The translations under genes and the position numbers were made by a program. DNA of 64,000 nucleotides, from positions 806,001 through 870,000 of the forward strand of contig MU839839.1 in the NCBI GenBank assembly GCA_030411725.1, written 5' to 3'. Position 1 is the first letter of the stretch; each line of letters starts with the position of its first letter. The notes below the pieces were generated by a model. That model was not told the origin of the DNA. It made no database searches and worked only from the letters and a program-made list of their open reading frames with translations. This DNA is from Echria macrotheca. Its lineage: Eukaryota > Ascomycota > Sordariomycetes > Sordariales > Schizotheciaceae. Below are positions 33,868 through 43,935 of this stretch, in pieces.

Positions 33868-34527
33868 TCACTTGATCAACTTGAAACCTCTTACCCCAGG
33901 GACAGTCACGTCATCAAATATCCGATACCACGCCTTCTCCGTGATCATCCTCTCGTTCTCGTACACCTTCTCAAGCTTAGCCCACTTCAAGTCCTTATTA
34001 TCATCCTTGTTATGCAGGAGCACCTCGACGCGATCGATCCACTTGGACGTGGTGTACTTGGCGATCCCCTTCCTGCTGTTCGGAATCATGACATAGTCCT
34101 CGTCCACCTTGATCATCGTCTCAGTCGCGTTCGTCACGCCGACCATGGGCCCGTAGAAAAACCTTCCCCAGCCGGTCTTGATATGCATCAGCATCACGCG
34201 CACATAGCGCAGGTCGCCGGTGCCCTGCCAGCCCGTCGTGCGCAGCTTCTGCGTCGGGACAAAGTTGAGGGCGATTCGCACGAGACCGACGTGGTGCAGC
34301 AGCAGGTCGGTCCAGTCGATGTCGCCGGTCGAGGACAATAGGTCGCCCCAGAAGGATGGGTCGCTGGTGCTGCCGTGGTCGTGGCCGTGGCCGCTGAGCG
34401 AGAGATGGTCCGCCGCGCTGCTGCCTGCGAAGTTGACACATTTACCGGCGCAGAGGGGACACTCGCTGACGCCGACGGGGACGGGTAGGCCGCAGTTGAC
34501 ACAGTGGTTGTTGGCTGACATGCCCAT
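33868..34527 (-). CDS. Small zinc-ribbon-type protein of unknown function
   Basis: This intronless frame encodes 219 residues from the ATG at 34527, which has a good A-rich context. Upstream ATGs at 34566 give a longer form. The N-terminus has CVNCGLPVP and, 11 residues on, CPLCAGKC: two Cys-x2-Cys pairs, which form a zinc ribbon or knuckle. A short His-rich piece (GHGHDHG) follows. The rest is globular with no known motif, with strands such as RYVRVMLMHIKTGWG and DYVMIPNSRKG. I do not recognise the family. It is on the same strand as the nitrilase and aldoxime dehydratase, but nothing links it to that pathway. Confidence 0.6.
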   Translation of the reverse strand: MGMSANNHCVNCGLPVPVGVSECPLCAGKCVNFAGSSAADHLSLSGHGHDHGSTSDPSFWGDLLSSTGDIDWTDLLLHHVGLVRIALNFVPTQKLRTTGWQGTGDLRYVRVMLMHIKTGWGRFFYGPMVGVTNATETMIKVDEDYVMIPNSRKGIAKYTTSKWIDRVEVLLHNKDDNKDLKWAKLEKVYENERMITEKAWYRIFDDVTVPGVRGFKLIK

Positions 34528-34566
34528 TTTGTCAATTTTATGCGGAGAATATTGGATTACCAACAC

Positions 34567-35062
34567 AGGCTAGGTATTGAAGTCACGGAATCACGGACTC
34601 AAGCACATTATCAGCGTTACAAAAGATCAGCAGGTGTGGATGATAATGAGAATGAAGCCTGAGAAATATCTCATGATGTGGCCCGTGCGTCCTGAAGGCA
34701 TCACCAACACCATGCCCAAAGTTTAGACGCCGCAACGAATTTTATTCGTGCAGCCAGTCTGCTCGTGCTCGTGCAAATCTTGGCCGTCCCCAAATCTTGA
34801 AGGAACGCAGTGTTTGATGTCATGTGATCGGAGAAGGTGCGGCTGAAAGACATTTCTCGAGGCGGGGTCTTCCCCGTAGGTGCTCCTTCCCCGGTAGGAT
34901 AGCGATACGCACGGACCAGCAGGCACTGTACTCTATTGAGCTAGTTTGAGGGCTTAACTGAGTCACCGCCTTCCTCTCTTCCACAAAGCAAGCATCCTTA
35001 GCAGCGCGTCTTCACCTGCTTCCTTATCCATATTTATCTTCACCTTCTTCGTAACATACATT
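34567..35062. other. Spacer holding dispersed repeat copy C
   Basis: This spacer lies upstream of the broken HET gene and largely overlaps the repeat copy at 34878-35020. No other gene is seen. Confidence 0.45.
34878..35020 (+). repeat. Dispersed repeat, copy C
   Basis: This shares gcacggacc, gagggctta, cctctcttccac and caagcatcctta blocks with copies A and B. The 5' part is inverted or too diverged to align by eye. It lies directly upstream of the HET pseudogene. Confidence 0.45.
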
Positions 35063-37714
35063 ATGCGTCCTTGGATCAGAAAGAAAATCACCAGCAGCCA
35101 TGGCCAAAGCTCTACCCACAAGGACGAAGAGGACATCCCGGCTCAAGACCCTCAGGGAAACGAGCCATCCCAGACTCCGAGTGGCCATATACGGCTGCAA
35201 GCTTCTCAAAACCCCGAGGTCGAGATATTACAGGGTCGAGGGAAGTGCGCGCAATGCTCCGATATTGACCTTGAGAGGTGGTTCCAAACTGGAGTTGGGG
35301 CGGCGAAAACTGCGGCTTTCTCCTGGGCGGCAGAGGACTGCGCTGGAGACTGTGAAATCGGGATCCTTTTACGCAAGCTAGCCACAGGTGCCGCTCGGTT
35401 TGACGGGTGGTATGTTTAATCTGTCCCCGGAGCACTCTGAAAACTCTCCCCTCTTGGTCGTATCTCACACGACTGAGTCAGGATCTGAGCCGCGGTAAAA
35501 CCTTACACCGGACCCAAGTGGTTCAATACGGAGAGATGCTCTGTCTCAGATGGCTGCATTGCATGTCAAGATCGCCCTCCAAGGTGCAGTCTGCTTTATG
35601 TTCGAGAAGGCGGGACCTTATTGGACTATCTCGATACGCCCAAAATGGTCGAAGTGGCTTTCCTAGCACTGACTGAGGGTACCGACATTCACCAGGTCAA
35701 CTTGACTGCTCTGCGTCGCTTCCATGCACCAAACTGGATGAAGACGGTCACAACCAGCCTCAATGACCACGGGTCCTGGAGCTCCGTAAGTCTCAGATAC
35801 GCAACCAGCAACGGAGACTCAGAGCCAGTGAGGCCTAGATGTGTACCAACAAAATACGAGCGAATCGTGGTCCGAGCAGCTCAACACGGATTTCCAGCTC
35901 CCGGTGAAGGCAGACCTCTCGGCCGAACATACGATCCCGAGATCATCAAGCTCTGGCATGCAAAATGCGTTGCAAATCACTCGACGTCATGCCATCCAGA
36001 ATCCAACAACGGCATAACACCATTCCCGGCCAAGCTCAAACTCATCGATGTCGAGCGTTGGTGCATCGAATCCGTAGCACCAGGGCAAGAGCCCGAATAT
36101 GTGGCACTCAGCTACGTCTGGGGCAATGTTAAACAACCAAGACTCAGTGCAAACCTGGTTGAATTTTTGTCCATCCCTGGAGCGCTACGACGACATGTCG
36201 TGCTGCCGCGCACCATCAAGGACGCCATCCGTGTGTTGTTCGGGAGATTGGCATGCGATTCCTGTGGGTCGATGCCCTCTGCATCATTCAAGATGTCCAA
36301 GAGGAGCAAACACTGCAGATTCGACAGATGGACCGCATCTATTCCCGAGCCTCTCTAACACTGGTTTCCACCGCCTGGGACGCCAGCTGCGGTCTACCTG
36401 GCGTCAGCAGTGAATGGTCGCTGACACGTCCCGCCGCCAGTCCCGGAGCGGAAGCACGAATCCTTGAGGTCTGAATCGGCCAAGTCCGCGCCGACGCACC
36501 TCCGCTGGTGTAAGATCGGCGACATCTCTGTCATGGAGGCGCTGGAAGACCCCGAGTCATGGCTAAGAGACTCCACTTGGAGAAAACGGGGCTGGACATT
36601 TCAGGAGGAACTCTTCTCTAACCGGGTCGTTTACTTCCTCCGCACCAACCTCCTCTTCAAATGCGGAAAAGCGACTTGGCGAGCGGATATAGCTCTCGAG
36701 TATCTCCAGTCAACCGGCAGCGAAACACTCCCAGCCTATAATGACCATTATCGTCATTCCGTGCGCAGCCTGATGCGTCAGCCTCACTCGACAGACCGCC
36801 GGGAAGCCATTGATATCTTCCGGAAGCTCGTCCACGCGTACATGATCCGGAAACTCACACGAGAGGACGACATTGAGAGGGCATTCCTGGGCATCGCCAA
36901 CGCGCTCCGGGAATCCATCGGCCCTCTTTACTGCGGCATCCCGGAGAAGATATTTGGGGAGGTCATAGAGGGGTGCTGGTCTTGGGATCTGCTCCTGCCG
37001 CGACGCGACGGATTTCCATCCTGGTCCTGGGTCGGATGGATGAGGCATATAGCCATAGAGCCCGAACCCGAACCCGTTCTTTATATAGGTCCCGGCCCTA
37101 TTCGCGAAGTCTCGTCCATCAAATACCCTGAAATCGGAATTTCCGCGGCCAGGCCCTCAAAGAGAGATCGACGGCCCCTGCTCAGGTTCTTTCGATTCAC
37201 TCAAGGTTCGGTTGCGCGGCCAGAGCCTCTCTTCGCTGCGGATTCCACACGGGAAGTTCCCGAGAGCGGACCGGTTTCCTTCCTCTACAACCATTTCGTA
37301 CCAGACCCCGACGAGATACAGCAGCGCCACCAAAAGATGCTCGCCGAAATGCCCGGCCGGATGATGAAACCCTTCCTTGTATTCTTCACGAGCTTGGCAT
37401 TCTTGTCCATCAAGCCTACAAATTATCGTTTTCAGGGGGAAGAAATGAGCTTCACGGTCCATCAGCCGCAGCTAGCTAAAGACACGACAAGGCTGACGAC
37501 CATCCGTCTCCGGCGGGAGCTGTACAAACGCCGTGAGGAAGTGATTTGCCCCTTCATTGTGGCTTTGGAAAATGACGGTGGGTTTCAGCTCATGATGGTG
37601 TAATTTGTGGACAGCATTGCGTACAGGGTCAATGTCACTGCGCCCGGGGAACCTGTCAAGGCGGAGGACTGGGCGAAAGTTGGTGCTGTAAGGACTTTGA
37701 TTGTCATGGGCTGA
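35063..37714 (+). pseudogene. HET-domain (heterokaryon incompatibility) gene, broken
   Basis: The HET motifs are clear: YVALSYVWG (about 36091-36120), then, in another frame, MRFLWVDALCIIQD (about 36250-36295), and RKRGWTFQEELFS (about 36580-36620). A 72-nt intron (gtatgt...gtcag, 35410-35481) fits the start. The frame then has a TGA at 35486. One base seems missing near 36240, and one extra base lies between about 36400 and 36440. A TAA at 37601 interrupts the frame, which then runs on in frame with typical HET C-terminal sequence (AYRVNVTAPGEPVK) to 37714. The TGA and TAA could arise from CGA and CAA by C-to-T changes. HET proteins trigger cell death upon non-self recognition. This copy looks inactive, although sequencing errors could account for the two indels. 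Confidence 0.7.
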
Positions 37715-39676
37715 TAAGGTAGGTATACTCAGGGGCGAATTTCGAGTACATGGAGGTGGTTTATGGTTCTCACCAATGTGCGGTCTAGCATCAAGCTGTC
37801 GTGCTGGAGGGGGGGAAATACGGCGTGCGGTCAGAGGGGATGGGGGTGATCCTTACAGAGCGGGAAGGGGGAGGAGGCGAGTGAGGAGCTGGCTATGGTA
37901 TAGTGTGACGACTTTTTAATTAAGCCGACACCAAATTGACCAGCCTTTCAAAACGATTGCCATAATTCTAAGGTCAGCCAGCTCCTTAGAACCTAACTGT
38001 GGATATATGCTAGCACGATCTGGCTAAGCCCAGGATCGTAACTTATGGTTTCAAAGGCATTTAGGGGGTCTACAATTCACAGTGGGGTTTTCTACGTTCT
38101 TGGGATACTAATCTCTTGTCATGTCACAGCTATGAGTTAGAATGCATATGTTTTGAAAGTTGGGTTGTATTCGCTCTGTTGGTGTTAGTAATGTCGTCTG
38201 TAAGTATTTCGGTGTACCCGTCGTTGCTGGATGGTTGGTTTTCCGTTCGTATGGACTGTCGGTGATTATCTAATTTGTTAGTCGTGAGCGATATGTATCG
38301 TGAATGTGTCGAAACTCTCGGTCCTGAGTAAAAAGTAAAGTTAGCAACCTGTGCCTGTTCGCGGGGACTTACCTTGGAAACTTTTGGGTTGCAATGACAA
38401 CTACGGTCATGCTTGCTGGGGTTTGGAATCGAGTTCGACGAGGACTTGTATTTATACCAGATACTTGTAACTATTGCTTTGTTCTGCTTCCTGGCCGAGA
38501 ACTCGCGGCAACTTCTTATTCTTTGTCTTATCTCAAACAATAGAATCAACAGGGCCATTGTGAACGGCTAGCCGGAGTGAAAATGGGTTATGGGTAACTG
38601 TATACAGTACGGATAAAGTGCCCTGTTACCCCAAGGCCCCTCCGGTGCAAATTGCCGAATAACGCAAGCAATTTATAGATCCTAATTAATTGCTACTTTA
38701 AAACGCAAGTCTACAAACTACAAACTACAAGCCGTTACAGAATTCTAACGTCTGTCATGATGCTGACCGTGGGCCCAGGAGAAAGACTTATCATTGCCGG
38801 AAGAGGAGGCTGGAGGAAAGAGAGCTATGAACGTCCTTATATACATGATGACGACCCGGTCACCAGCCACCGGTGCCCCGGCAGGGGCGCGATGGCTAAC
38901 CAGGAGGGTGCCGCGACAAAATCAAAGATAACCTAAATTTAGGTAAAGTTAAGGCCGAAGCGTTGCGAGTCGGACCGAGGCTTTCACGAAGCCATGAGCT
39001 GTGCCTAAAGATAACCTCAACCGGTGGCTAGGTTAGATGTTGGATTCGGTGATCACGCGGGTGCCGGCCCACACGCTATCGGTTTCCTGCACAGACAGCT
39101 CCCGCAGCTTCTAGAATCCTCCTATTTTTCAAGCGGTGTATTCTCTACGACCGGGCGTGTTTGCTACGGCTCGGCTGTGTGCCTGATCGCAACGGCCCGC
39201 ACGTGACAACTAGCATGGAGCTTAATTATAGTGACCAGTAGGCCCAAGTTACTGCTAAAACTTGAAAAGTGGGTTTTTAGAGGCCCCTTTAGTGCAACAG
39301 CCGCATGAATCCACGCGATTTGGCGGTCTCGATTACTTGCAGAAACAGGTCCCTGCATGTGGGTGCACAGTGCAGCTAATTGAAACTTTGAAGACAATGG
39401 ACAAAGGACGCCCTGAGACCCGTGCCTCATGGAGACATGAATGAGCATGTGCGCGTATTGGGAAAGCCATGTACCTCCACCAATGATGAAAAGCAATCCG
39501 CTTTCAGTGTAACCGTCTTGACCGCCGAAGGGCGTGAACTTATCCAACCTCCCGTAAACCCCTCGTCCTGACATTTTGACCCTTAGAGTTCATTCTAGCC
39601 TCCTCTGCCGCTTCTTTCCTTCTGCAACCGGTTAGGTATTGTAGTGCCACGCATCTCACACCTTGTTATTTTCACA
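37715..39676. other. AT-rich intergenic region
   Basis: This is a 2-kb region that is AT-richer than its surroundings, especially 38600-38760. Only one weak gene candidate (38270-38558, minus) is described separately. The rest is without recognisable content and may be decayed repeat DNA. Confidence 0.45.
38270..38558 (-). CDS. Possible small spliced gene of unknown function
   Basis: On the minus strand, 38558-38373 and 38323-38270 can be joined across a 49-nt intron with textbook signals (gtaagt donor, gctaac branch, tactcag acceptor) to give 79 residues. It starts with a short hydrophobic piece (ALLILLFEI) and is otherwise basic and polar. I do not recognise it. The intron signals are the only reason to list it. 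A spliced noncoding RNA is equally possible. Confidence 0.25.
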
Positions 39677-40574
39677 ATGAGTCCACGAGACACTCAAATT
39701 GTACTAATTCCGTACGACTTCGAATCGTCCGCTCATCATGCCCGCCTGGTCCAGCAGAGGGTGAGCTGCGGTTTTGGGGCAGAGCAGGTCGATGGCTTGA
39801 CTGCATGGTGCAAGGACGGCACTACGACCATATACTGGATTGTCAGCCACTCTCCCCACTCTTGGTCTCTCCGTCTCACCCTCTAGGTCCTGTCCGAGGA
39901 GTTCCCAGACCGTGAAGAAGCCATCGCTGCACATGTTCAGAAATATCCCGAGGTGCCTCTTACCAATTTTGTTGGGCATGACACCGTCTAATCTGCAAAG
40001 GAAATCGAAACACTAACGGACACGGCCCGAATTACCTTCAAGCGCCCACACAATCCGTCGGGGGTTTCATTCACGCCCATCGGACACGTTGGCGTAGCCC
40101 AGAAACCATCGGTGGACGCCCGCATCGGCCTGCCCCCCGACATCCCCATCGCCTGGCTGATCGCCATCTACACCTCCTGGGTGCTGCAGGGCCGCGGCAT
40201 CGGCGGGAGTGCCATGCGCGCGGCAGAAGCCATTGCAGCCGACCCAACCGGACCGATTGGCGCGCGGCTGATGGTGCTTGACTCGATTCCGGAATCGCTG
40301 CAGTTCGATGCCACGTATCAGGACATGTTTTATGTCGAGCGGGGCTTGCCGCTTCCTCTGGTCAGTGTTCTGGGGAAAGTCACATGGGTGATGGCAAAGT
40401 TTGACAAAGTGTGTGGCTGATGAACGGCAGATTTCGAACCAAAAGTGGTATGAGAAGCAGGGCTACCGGTGGTTTCGCGACATGGAGCTCGAGGAGCCGA
40501 TCATGTGGACTCAGGGAGACAGGACGATTCCGATCCAGCTGGGTTATTACAAGAAGTTTTTAGTTTCGGGATAG
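39677..40574 (+). pseudogene. GNAT-type N-acetyltransferase with an in-frame stop, probable pseudogene
   Basis: The coding potential runs from ATG 39677. It needs an intron of about 45 nt ending in ctctag at 39884-39886 and a 3' intron from 40363 (gtcagt) to about 40431 (ggcag). The central part (ARIGLPPDIPIAWLIAIYTS then VLQGRGIGGSAMRAAE) carries the GNAT R/Q-x-x-G-x-G/A loop. The last exon (NQKWYEKQGYRWF) is the typical C-terminal GNAT block. A TAA at 39989-39991 breaks the frame between VGHDTV and SAKEIE. It could be a CAA changed to TAA, or an unrecognised intron could remove it. The substrate is unknown. Confidence 0.5.
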
Positions 40575-40681
40575 TAGTGTAGTGTAGTAGTGAGGAGTCG
40601 GGGGAGCTGCATGACGTTCGGTGTCTTGGGCACATCACACCGGCAGCACCAAGAACACATGCGAGTTGGGCTGAGATGTGG

Positions 40682-40688
40682 TATAAAT
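40682..40688 (+). promoter_or_regulatory. TATA box of the F-box gene
   Basis: TATAAAT lies about 186 bp before the ATG at 40868 and is followed by a long pyrimidine-rich leader. Confidence 0.4.
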
Positions 40689-40867
40689 TGGGGTGTTCCT
40701 CCGCCTTCAGTCGACAGTTCTTTTTCACACACCAGTTCTCTTCCTTCCTCTCACTCTCCGATCAATCACACGACACTCAACCATCCACAACATCTCATCT
40801 CGTCAAAAACAAGTCTTGAACTACTTGACTGGGGGTCCTATCGTACCTAGCAGACGTGATCACTGAC

Positions 40868-42153
40868 ATGATGATGTCAGGGTTGTTGCTCCTCGCAATT
40901 CTTTTCCACGAACCAGAATTTGTGATTCTATTTCTGATCCTCCGCTCAACTAGGTCACTACAATCACTGTCGGAGTCACTGTCATGCACTCGGCCAGACC
41001 CAATCGAGGGCCGTGTGCCCAGCGTTCTGGATCCCATTCATGACGGAACAAACCCACATGATCCGCAGCGGGGCTGCCCGTTTGACCGCGTCCCCCACGA
41101 GATTGTCTATATGATCCTGGACCGCTCGGGGCGAGTGTCTACGTATTCATTTGCGCTCACGTGCCGAGACCTATACTTGAAGTTCTTCCCCGCCCCGGGG
41201 AAAGCATCGTTGAGCGGAAGAAGGAAGGTGAGGCTTCTTAAGCTTCTGGAGCGAGACTGGCCTGAAGTTTATTTCTGTGGCCTGGGATCCCAATCCCACC
41301 TCGTCCCGTGGCGCCTCCAGACGCCGGTCGTCGGAGCAATCTACCCCTACCATGCCCCTTGCTCGCTGTCTCTGCGACATGACGGGTGGGAAAGGGATCT
41401 TTATGCCCAGCTTCCGGATATTGGTACAAACCTTCATTGGTCGTTGGCGCGGATCGTTATGAACAGGCACCTTTACGGGCCTGGCCACGGCCCGTCCCCT
41501 TCGGAGCTTGTGTTTCCGGACGAAATAAATGGCGAGGGTTGTTATCTACCGCCAAGAGTGCGTTACAGCCGTACCTGGAGTGCCAGGATTATCAGGAACG
41601 AGCTCTTCGTACATGGGACTACCATCTTCTGGGGTGATGGATCGGATGAAGCAGTTGATCAGCTTCTACGATTTCTGCGCACCTGCCAGAGCAAGCACAA
41701 ACTGGTGTGCCCCCACGACGAGTTCCAGATCGCCCTTTCCCTTCGAGCTCTTGAACCAGTTGTTCGCGACAACCTAGAGATCGGCCTCCGGGGCAGGATG
41801 GGGTGTTGCAAGATCCGAAATCGCCGCCTGCAGAGGACGACCAAGATAATCAAGAGCAGATTTTGGCAAGTATCGAGTCCTGCCAGATCTGTTTCACCGA
41901 CTTTCAGATCCGATTGCTCAGCCAACTACCGGGATCTTGGCTTCGGAGAATTCAAATCCAACGGTGGCACAACCTTGGACGATGTCGTGACCCGGAGGAT
42001 TCGCATTGGTATAACCTTGTCAGCGGCGCAGATAAAAGACCGTCCCGGGGTCCCATTTGCCCGCCCGGCGCGATCCACGGAGCGTGGCTGGCAAGTGAGG
42101 TGGATGACACCTCTCATCTCATCCAGCCTGATGAACCGGCTTCAGCCTCGTGA
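40868..42153 (+). CDS. F-box-type protein with a frameshift (indel near 41800)
   Basis: From ATG 40868, the first part contains RVPHEIVYMILDRSGRVSTY and FALTCRDLYLKFFP, an F-box-like helix pair. The frame stays open into the assembly gap, but its content turns unrelated after about 41790. The conserved-looking continuation lies in the frame one base back: ESCQICFTDFQI, then W-H-N-L-G and D-P-E-D-S-H-W, ending at TGA 42151-42153. One base therefore seems to be missing at the ggatggggtg run near 41795-41802. Both the frameshift and the family resemblance are read by eye. If real, the gene is broken. If a sequencing error, the protein is about 430 residues. F-box proteins act as substrate adaptors for SCF ubiquitin ligases. 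Confidence 0.5.
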
Positions 42154-42239
42154 TCTCATCATCCAATCAGGGGATTCCGTCTGGAGGTCCTGTTTATGCA
42201 ACAAACCGAATAACTACCGCCGTTATCCCCGAAAGCCCC

Positions 42240-42545
42240 GCTATCACCGTTATGACGCGAAATTTCGGACATCGCCGCGGCGCTGCGCCGCCTCATCTCG
42301 CGCCCCGGACGTCCGATCAACAAAGAACAAGGGGGGGGGGGGGGGGCGCGGGGCGGGGGCGGCGCCGGCGGCGGCGGGGGAGGCCGGGGGGGGGGGGGGG
42401 GGGCGGNNNNNNNNNNCCCCAACCCCCCGATATCACCTTTTTTTCGTTAATTTTGGGAAATGGCCGCGGCGCGGCCCCGCCTCATCGCGCGCCCCGGCCG
42501 TCCTAAAAAAAAACAACAACCCCCCCCCCCCCCCCCCCCCCCAAA
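42240..42545. other. Assembly gap with low-quality, duplicated flanks
   Basis: A run of 10 N at 42407-42416 is flanked by G and C homopolymers. The left flank (about 42236-42330) and the right flank (about 42417-42520) contain the same sequence with errors, for example tatcacc, gccgcggcgc, cgccctcat-like and gcgccccgg-cgtcc. The homopolymers are typical of read-end noise. The true locus is probably collapsed and the gap may be zero or negative. No gene is claimed here. Confidence 0.8.
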
Positions 42546-42604
42546 AAATTCTCGACAAAAATCACTTCCATCTAGGCGAAGGGAAAACACAAGAGCCCAA
42601 CAAA

Positions 42605-43823
42605 ATGCTATACGAAAATGTCTTCTCCCATCCCGAAGACGTGCTCCTCTACCAGGTCGGCCAGCCGGGCTCCGTCGGCGAGCGGTTCGTCGTCTACATA
42701 CTCCCCGGCAACCCGGGCCTGATCCGCTTCTACCTGCCCTTCGTCGAGACACTGGCCATCGCGCTCAAGGCGAGCCGCGTCGCGAACCAGGTGTCCGTGC
42801 GCATCTGCGGCCGGTCGCTGATCGGGTTCGAGACCGATCCGGCTGCGAATGCGGAGGGGAGGTTCTACGGGATGGAGGAGACGCTGATCCGCGCCGAGGA
42901 AGATGTCGCGGCCTTTGCGGGGCTAAATAAGTCGTCGGACCGGCCACGGGACCGGACCAAGGTTATTCTGATGGGGCACTCGGTTGGGGGGTATTTGTTG
43001 ATGGAGATGTTGCGGCGCGCGAGGGAGGGGAGGGGGAGGGGGGAGGTTGATATTGTGGGTGGGATATTGCTGTTTCCGACGATTACGGATATCGCCAAGT
43101 CGAGGATTGGGAGGGTGATTTCGGTATGTCTTCACCATTTTGAGGGAACGGCAAGATGCTAATGAAGGATAGCCGATACTGGCCATCCCCAATATTGCCA
43201 AGGCTACGAACGCGCTAACCAGCTTCTTCTTTTCGTTCTGGTCGCTGACGGCAACCTTCTACCTCATGATGTTACTCTTGTGGTATCCGCCAGCGGGAGC
43301 GTATACGGTGGCCTTGTTTGTCCGAAGCAGGCTCGGTGTCGGTCAGGCTCTGTATGTTTCGAGTTCCCATTTGATTCCACAGACACTAACGAGCTACAGG
43401 CACCTTGGACGAGAAGAGATGGTGTCCATCACACATGACAAGTGGGACGAGAGTGTCTGGGGAACCGGCAAGCCCGGCGATCCGACGTTATACATGTATT
43501 TTGGACAGAACGTGTGTTATCTCCACTTGAAGTTGAGAAAACAACAGCTTACCAAGCGCAGGATGGCCATGTCCCTAACTCGGCGCGCGATGAGCTCATC
43601 AGGACCCGCGGGACTGTCTCTGCGTCGGATGGGACGCAGCAGCGCCGTGCGTTTATTGACAGCGACAAAATCCCGCACAACTGGTGCATTTGTACGTTTT
43701 TAATTCCGACTGACAGGGCCGCCACTGACAGACACAGCACACGAGCAGAAGATGGTCACCAAGGTCGTTCCGTGGCTCGAGGACATCATCACACAACACT
43801 CTGAGAAGCCATTAGAACGCTAA
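42605..43823 (+). CDS. Lipid-droplet-associated hydrolase-like alpha/beta hydrolase
   Basis: Five exons fit: 42605-43123, 43173-43351, 43400-43511, 43562-43691 and 43738-43823, giving 341 residues. Introns are 46-50 nt. YILPGNPGLIRFY (about residues 36-48) and the nucleophile elbow MGHSVGGY (Ser126) are hallmarks of the LDAH/UPF0554 family. The later DGHVP and NWCISH blocks supply the acid and the His. Members sit on lipid droplets or the ER, and a hydrophobic segment (FFFSFWSLTATFYLMMLLL) at about residues 190-215 fits that. The substrate is unresolved for the family (cholesteryl or retinyl ester claims exist). The ATG lies in the flank right of the assembly gap, so the 5' untranslated region is unreliable. 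Confidence 0.88.
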
Positions 43824-43935
43824 CGTACTCCGATGTACCGTCTTCAACTTTGTACCGTTCTATACGTCTCTTTCCCTGGATACGATAGATCTTCAAGATC
43901 CCAATAGACCCCCTATAGACTCATACAATTTCACT

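Noticed and set aside
36392..36432. A 41-nt intron to repair the second HET frame break
   Set aside because: The frame would fit, but the donor gtctac is atypical and the intron would remove the usual GLPGVS block. It also cannot fix the first break or the two stop codons.
40856..43162. A single 768-codon frame running from the F-box gene through the N gap into the lipid-droplet hydrolase
   Set aside because: It crosses unknown bases and noisy homopolymers and would fuse two unrelated proteins. It is an assembly artefact.
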